This document shows positions 59,677 to 64,000 of a stretch of 64,000 bases of DNA, in pieces. Within the stretch, counting starts at the first letter, position 1, and each line of letters starts with the position of its first letter. This stretch comes from Clostridiales bacterium (GTDB lineage Bacteria > Bacillota > Clostridia > Christensenellales > Aristaeellaceae), in contig SFJH01000023.1 in assembly GCA_004555155.1 (NCBI GenBank), positions 1-64,000 of the forward strand, read 5' to 3'. Made by a program: the position numbers and the translations under genes. Below the pieces are notes generated by a model. It saw only the letters and a list, made by a program, of their open reading frames with translations, was not told the origin of the DNA and ran no database searches.

Positions 59677-60840
59677 TCAATATCCATTGTCCATGGCCGA
59701 AACGGGCATGCCGTTGGCGTCGTAGAGGGTAATCGTGTCCGTCTTGGACTTGTGGATCACCTTCTTGTCGTCCCAGAGCAGGTCGAAGGATTCAGCGGTG
59801 GAGTTCGTGCCTATGGTCAGGCGCGCGCCGGGCCCGAGCGCGGCGCCATCCGGAAACACATACAGCTCTCCGCCGCGGTCGGAAACCATATACCAGCCGG
59901 TGAGATCCTGCGCCTCCGCGCCGCGGTTGACCAGCGTCACCACATCCTCCCCGGCCACCACGTCCTCCACGGCCACGCCGGTTTGCGAAACGGGCAGGTT
60001 CACGCGCTCCACCGACGGCACGCCCCCATTCAGCCGCACGAGGATTCCGCCGGTGCACTCCTGGGTCACCGCCACCTCCGCGCCGACGGACTGCAGGAGC
60101 GCCACCAGCCGCGGGTCGGGCGTCTCCGGCTTTTCAACGGAGTCCGTGGAAATCACCGCCGCTCTGGGCGATGCGGCGCGGATAAACGCCTCGCTGCCGG
60201 TGTCGTCGTCGGCATGGTTGCCCACCTTCAGCACATCGCAGTCGAGCGGCGCGCCGGTGGAGAGCAGCACCGCCTCCTCCTCAAATTCCATATCGCCCGC
60301 CAGCAGGATGGAGCCCTCGGCAGAGCGCAGCATTATCACCAGCGAATTGTTGTCGTCCTTCTCGGCATTGAGCACCGATGGCGCGAGCACCTCCAGCACC
60401 GCATCTCCCAGCGGCACGGAATCGCCCGCCTTCAGCCAGTTCACCGTCTGGCCGTCCAGCTTCGCCGCCTGTACGGCGGGATGCTTGTCCTCGCTCTTGA
60501 CGCCGGTGTACATCGCCGACGCGTACCACGCGCCGATTTCGATCCCGCTCTGCGCCAGCCATTCCAGCCCGTCCACGTGATCGTCGTCGGTATGCGTGAC
60601 AAACACCGCATCCAGCCGCTCGACGCCCATCCTCTCCATGGCGGCCAGGATTTTGCCCCGGGACCGGGCGTAGCCCGCGTCGATCAGACAGATCGAGCCG
60701 CCGGCGCTGACGAGAATCGCGTCCGCCTTGCCCGCCGAAACGGCATACATCCACACATCCGATATTTCCGCGCCCGCCGAGCATCCCGTCAGCGACAGAA
60801 TGGCCATCAGAAGCGCCGTCCAAAGCGTCCACTTGCGCAT
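59677..60840 (-). CDS. Lipoprotein with metallo-beta-lactamase and lamin-tail domains
   Basis: 387 residues. Lipobox LTGC (Cys20) predicts a lipoprotein facing outside. Residues 30-265 are a ComEC/Rec2-like metallo-beta-lactamase domain: the metal motif THTDDDHVDGL near 81-91, ILLAGDMEFEEE, VLKVGNHADDD. Residues about 290-387 form an Ig-like lamin-tail domain (VVTLVNRGAEAQDLTGWYMVSDRG). ComEC's domain degrades the non-transported DNA strand, so an extracellular nuclease or phosphodiesterase is plausible. No ComEC membrane part is present. Confidence 0.82.
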   Translation of the reverse strand: MRKWTLWTALLMAILSLTGCSAGAEISDVWMYAVSAGKADAILVSAGGSICLIDAGYARSRGKILAAMERMGVERLDAVFVTHTDDDHVDGLEWLAQSGIEIGAWYASAMYTGVKSEDKHPAVQAAKLDGQTVNWLKAGDSVPLGDAVLEVLAPSVLNAEKDDNNSLVIMLRSAEGSILLAGDMEFEEEAVLLSTGAPLDCDVLKVGNHADDDTGSEAFIRAASPRAAVISTDSVEKPETPDPRLVALLQSVGAEVAVTQECTGGILVRLNGGVPSVERVNLPVSQTGVAVEDVVAGEDVVTLVNRGAEAQDLTGWYMVSDRGGELYVFPDGAALGPGARLTIGTNSTAESFDLLWDDKKVIHKSKTDTITLYDANGMPVSAMDNGY

Positions 60841-60856
60841 TGATTTCCCCCTTTGA

Positions 60857-61984
60857 TCATTCCTCCACGTCGACCCACGCGCCCGTTTTATTGGAGCGGG
60901 CGAGGCTGTCCATCAGCTTCTGCAGCCTTGCGCCGCATTCGATTCCGTTCTCCGGCGTGCGGCCGTGGGCCACGCAGTCCAGGAAGGTATAGTAGCAATG
61001 GGTATGGCCGCGATCCCAGCCGATGGAGTTCTTCGGCGGCAGGAAGGTTCCGCCCGGCGCGGGATAGCGGGCCACGGATTCGATCTGGGTGAAGCCCCGC
61101 ATACCGCCCAGCGGCTGCTCCGGCAGTGTCTGGTCAAAGTAATAGACGTAGTTGGGATCCATCGCGTTCCAGAGAAGCGCGCCCTTCGTGCCGCGGATCT
61201 CGATCGTCAGTTCGTCGTTGGAGCCGGTGGCGATCTTGCTGGCCTCCACCGTGCCCAGCGCGCCGTTGGGCAGCTCCAGCATCATCAGCGCCTGGTCCTC
61301 GCTGAGCGCGCGCTCCGTGCCGCCGTCCCGGGTGGGGCGCTGCGGATAGAGCGTGCGGGTCCTGCAGAACACCTTGGACGGATAGCCCAGCATCCAGGTC
61401 AGCAGGTCCAGCGCATGGCTGCCCAGATCCAGAATCACGCCGCCCTGCAGTTGCTGCTTCCAGCCGATGGGCTTGTTCGGGTCGATGGAGCCGGAATGGA
61501 GATAGCGCGCCTGAAACGACAGCACATCGCCGATGCGTCCCTCGTCGACCAGCGCCTTCGCCCGCATGACCGCCGGCGTATAGCGGTTGTTGAACACCAT
61601 GCGGGTGCTGCCCGGCGCATGCCTTGCGGCCTCCGCGATGCGCGCCGCGCTTTCGGCGTTTACCGCCAGCGGCTTGTCGATGTACACGTGCTTGCCCGCC
61701 TTCAGCGCGGCGATGGCCATCTCCTCGTGCTGATCATTCGGCGTGCAGATGGACACCACGTCCACCTCCGGATCTGCCAGCAGCACGCGATAGTCGTCCG
61801 TGTACCGCGCGAAGCCCGCCAGCTCCGCGGCCTCCCGCGCCTTCTCCAGCCTGCGCGAGCAGACGTGCGCCAGCTTCACCCGGAAGTCGATGTCCGGATA
61901 GTACAGCGCCAGATCCCGCAGCGCGTGGGTATGCGTTCTTCCCATGAATCCCCAGCCAATCAGGCCGATGCCGATGGTCTTCAT
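60857..61984 (-). CDS. Gfo/Idh/MocA family oxidoreductase
   Basis: 375 residues. NAD(P)-binding GLIGWGFMGRTHTHAL (7-22), the conserved HVYIDKPLAVN with the catalytic-site lysine near 95-105, and the C-terminal alpha/beta domain GGVILDLGSHALDLLTWML. Oxidises or reduces a sugar or cyclitol. Substrate unknown; it is not close enough to IolG by eye to be called an inositol dehydrogenase. AAGGAG is 13 nt before the ATG, which is a little long. Confidence 0.85.
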   Translation of the reverse strand: MKTIGIGLIGWGFMGRTHTHALRDLALYYPDIDFRVKLAHVCSRRLEKAREAAELAGFARYTDDYRVLLADPEVDVVSICTPNDQHEEMAIAALKAGKHVYIDKPLAVNAESAARIAEAARHAPGSTRMVFNNRYTPAVMRAKALVDEGRIGDVLSFQARYLHSGSIDPNKPIGWKQQLQGGVILDLGSHALDLLTWMLGYPSKVFCRTRTLYPQRPTRDGGTERALSEDQALMMLELPNGALGTVEASKIATGSNDELTIEIRGTKGALLWNAMDPNYVYYFDQTLPEQPLGGMRGFTQIESVARYPAPGGTFLPPKNSIGWDRGHTHCYYTFLDCVAHGRTPENGIECGARLQKLMDSLARSNKTGAWVDVEE

Positions 61985-62345
61985 ATTATTCTATCCGCTC
62001 CTTCAGGCGCGTATGCGCCAAAGTTCTTTTTCTTCATTATATCAGCTCCCGGACGGAGCCGCAAGTCCCGGCCGAATTTAGCAAATTGATAATATTCATT
62101 CCACAAACCCTTGACGTTCGATTCATAATATGTTATCATTTTTACATCCAACCTGTACATTCGGCGGACATCTAAACATTGTACAGACGTCGAATCACTG
62201 TAAATCTGATGTCTGATAGAAACGAAGCCGCTCATGACGCGATTTACGCACAGGCGCATCGGGTCTTGTCTTTGTGTATGATTCGAAGACATGGACGGCC
62301 GCATTTTTGCATGGCATCCCAATTTGAAACAGGGGAGGTCTTGAA
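61985..62345. other. Divergent intergenic region upstream of the AAA ATPase
   Basis: 361 bp, AT-rich, no supported gene. It contains a promoter toward the right (62111-62139), a 7-bp inverted repeat CTGTACA/TGTACAG (62153-62159, 62180-62186) in the transcribed leader, and a minus-strand TATAAT (62037-62042) likely serving the oxidoreductase with a poor -35. Confidence 0.55.
62111..62139 (+). promoter_or_regulatory. Promoter of the AAA+ ATPase gene
   Basis: TTGACG (62111-62116), 17-bp spacer, TATCAT (62134-62139) preceded by TGT. The leader is about 200 nt long. Confidence 0.65.
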
Positions 62346-64000
62346 ATGCCGCTGCCTGGGAAACTCTGTATCGGTATCCTGGAAGAGGACAATCCACTCA
62401 AATCCTATTTTTGCTTCAAACCCCTTTTGATCGAAGAAAACGGCCGCTATGTCCCTTTTGAAAAGCACGACGCCTACCCCGAGGACGGCTGCATCCGGAT
62501 TGTGCCGGACAAGAATGAATCCAGCCATTTCAAAGCCCGCATGCGCCGCATCGGGCTGTTTGCCGTGGTGGATTTGCGCGAGCATCCCAACGAAAACGAC
62601 AAAATACGCCTGAACAAGAACTATCACGGCGACGAATCCGAGCGCAACGCGCACATCATCTATTCCGACGTGGTGCGCGAGCCTGCCCCGGGCATGATCT
62701 TTTCGCTGCTGCCGATCCGCCCGGAAGAGGCCGAAAACACCCTTCTGAGCGATGCGCCGGATGCGCCCAGCGTGCTGCTGCGCCCGGAGGAGGCCGTGCT
62801 GGAGGGCGCGTGGAGCTTCGAACCCGCGGAGGGCCAGGACGCATTTCGCCTGCACAGCGACCCTGCGCCCGTCCCGGTGGAGGATCTGCAGATCTTTGAT
62901 CTGCCCGGCTTCCATGCGCGCACGCTCTCCTTCGCCATCCTGCCGCCGGAGAAGGTGCCCAGCGTCGCCGAGCCGCTGCCCGGAAAGCCCAGCGCCGCTC
63001 CCGCAGAGCCGCGCAAGGAGCCTGAACCCCGACCCGTTCCCAAGCGCCCGCCCGAGCCCGCCGCAGAATCCGAACCGGCGGATGCAAAGCCCTGGATCAG
63101 CCACAGCGAGCTCTTCGCGTCGGCAGCCGCCGCTTCCCGCGACTCCGCCCAGCAGCGCGCGCTGGCCGGTCAGACCGGGCTCAATCCCCGCCGCAGCCGC
63201 AGCCTGATGGAAATCATCGACGACAAATGGAAGCGCTCCCGCCTGGAGCAGCTGGGGCATCCCGTACCCGAGATCGCCACGGCGTCTCCGGTACAGAGCC
63301 CCGTGGAAAAGGCGATCGCGGCCCTGCGCAACGCCTGGGCTGCCCGCGACCAGCGCGGCGCGCTGGCCGACGCCATGGTTCAGCTGGAGGGCGCTGAAAT
63401 TGCGATGGACGCAAGGCGCGCCGCCCTTCGGGAGAGCGCCGTGAACGCCCAGCTCAACGAGCTGGAGGCGCAGCGCCTGAAGATGCTCAGCGACCTGGAG
63501 GAGCTCAAGCGCAGCAGCAGCAGCGTCCGCGAGGCGCTGAAGCAGGAGATCCGCCGCGACGAAGCCGAGGCCTTTGCCGATGCGGTTCGCAAAACAGAGC
63601 GCGCCCAGGCGGAATGTATCCGCCAGGAGGCCGAGGCCAACCGCGCCCGCGCCGCTGCCGAGAGCGTGGAGGATGCGCTTCGCGCCATGACGGACGGGCG
63701 GTTTGAACAGCGGCTGCAGGAATTCGCCGTCAACAGCCGCGCTGTGGAGCTGCTGCGCAGGCCTGAAAAATCCAAGCCGGCGCCGCCTGCGGTCACCGGC
63801 TGCTCCGCAACCGCCGACGAGCTCATCCTGCGCGTGCGCACGTGCTTTGCCGACGCCGGCTGCACCTTCTCCCATACCGAAGCGGTCAATCTGCTGGTCT
63901 GCGCCAGCCAGAGTCCGATGCTGCTGCTGTCCGGCGCGCCCGGAAGCGGCAAGACCACCACCGTGCGGCTGCTGGCCCGCGCGCTGGGCATTGAAAGCGA
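62346..64000 (+). CDS. Large AAA+ ATPase of unknown function, partial (3' end outside window)
   Basis: 551 codons are visible without a stop. The N-terminal about 165 residues (LCIGILEEDNPLKSYF ... KARMRRIGLFAVVDL ... NKNYHGDESERNAHIIYSD) look like an ordered domain that I do not recognise. Next comes a Pro/Ala-rich linker (about 215-245), a long Ala/Glu/Arg-rich coiled coil (about 335-480), then the start of a P-loop ATPase with Walker A GAPGSGKT at residues 530-537. GGGGAGG is 8 nt before the ATG. The plus-strand codon pattern and the P loop outweigh the long open frame on the other strand. Confidence 0.8.
   Translation, partial: MPLPGKLCIGILEEDNPLKSYFCFKPLLIEENGRYVPFEKHDAYPEDGCIRIVPDKNESSHFKARMRRIGLFAVVDLREHPNENDKIRLNKNYHGDESERNAHIIYSDVVREPAPGMIFSLLPIRPEEAENTLLSDAPDAPSVLLRPEEAVLEGAWSFEPAEGQDAFRLHSDPAPVPVEDLQIFDLPGFHARTLSFAILPPEKVPSVAEPLPGKPSAAPAEPRKEPEPRPVPKRPPEPAAESEPADAKPWISHSELFASAAAASRDSAQQRALAGQTGLNPRRSRSLMEIIDDKWKRSRLEQLGHPVPEIATASPVQSPVEKAIAALRNAWAARDQRGALADAMVQLEGAEIAMDARRAALRESAVNAQLNELEAQRLKMLSDLEELKRSSSSVREALKQEIRRDEAEAFADAVRKTERAQAECIRQEAEANRARAAAESVEDALRAMTDGRFEQRLQEFAVNSRAVELLRRPEKSKPAPPAVTGCSATADELILRVRTCFADAGCTFSHTEAVNLLVCASQSPMLLLSGAPGSGKTTTVRLLARALGIES

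Noticed and set aside
60857..61984. Second inositol dehydrogenase replacing the broken iolG
   Set aside because: It shares only general Gfo/Idh/MocA features, is about 29 kb away and is not linked to iol genes. Substrate cannot be inferred.
62244..63875. 543-codon open frame on the minus strand opposite the AAA+ gene
   Set aside because: It is a shadow. The plus frame has a ribosome binding site, a Walker A motif and plausible protein composition; the minus frame translates to a low-complexity Ala/Gly/Arg-rich chain.

Overview
The window is a gene-dense, GC-rich stretch of bacterial chromosome. AGGAGG-type ribosome binding sites, sigma-A-like promoters, and families such as YitT, DegV, HelD, BceAB-like transporters, LytTR/DUF3021, rubrerythrin and AzlCD point to a Firmicute, most likely a gut or rumen Clostridia relative. 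This is inferred from gene content only. I see no transposase, integrase, phage module, CRISPR array or rRNA. One tRNA-Arg(ACG) lies at the left end.

Layout. 128-8508 (minus): tRNA-Arg, and an operon reading from helD through two flavoproteins, a small FakA-tail-like protein, two GNAT acetyltransferases, a HAD-thiamine pyrophosphokinase fusion and a YfcE-like phosphoesterase. 8685-11540 (plus): a YitT membrane protein and a very acidic secreted protein, followed by a 39-bp repeat tract. 12000-16535 (minus): a Bce-type ABC transporter with its own two-component system and a clear direct-repeat operator. 16648-25322: two small paralogous genes pointing apart under matching promoters, a phosphoesterase, a ParB-BMP fusion, DegV, a Na/Pi cotransporter, rubrerythrin and an ADP-ribosylglycohydrolase.

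25397-40712 is the most interesting part. It holds the myo-inositol genes iolE, iolB, iolD and iolG (iolG is broken in this sequence), then a two-subunit transketolase, an archaeal-type GAPDH, a divergent PGK and a LarA-family racemase. A sugar ABC transporter lies next to it. The usual lower-pathway genes iolC, iolJ and iolA are not in the window. The gene set fits an alternative, kinase-free lower pathway: a transketolase splits 2-deoxy-5-keto-gluconate, and the resulting D-malate semialdehyde is oxidised with ATP formation to D-malate, then racemised. This is an inference from gene content and stereochemistry, not a demonstrated pathway.

40804-45145: glutamine-hydrolysing asparagine synthase and a LytTR-DUF3021-ABC exporter cassette. 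45252-56993: an oligopeptide-type ABC importer in one run of genes with a thiol-redox lipoprotein, a GH172 (DUF2961) enzyme and a thioredoxin/CcdA membrane protein. A second GH172 gene and an AraC regulator follow, so the whole block looks like a glycan-use locus. 57366-61984: AzlCD, a membrane protein, a GNAT enzyme, a metallo-beta-lactamase/lamin-tail lipoprotein and a Gfo/Idh/MocA oxidoreductase. At 62346 a large AAA+ ATPase starts and runs off the right edge.
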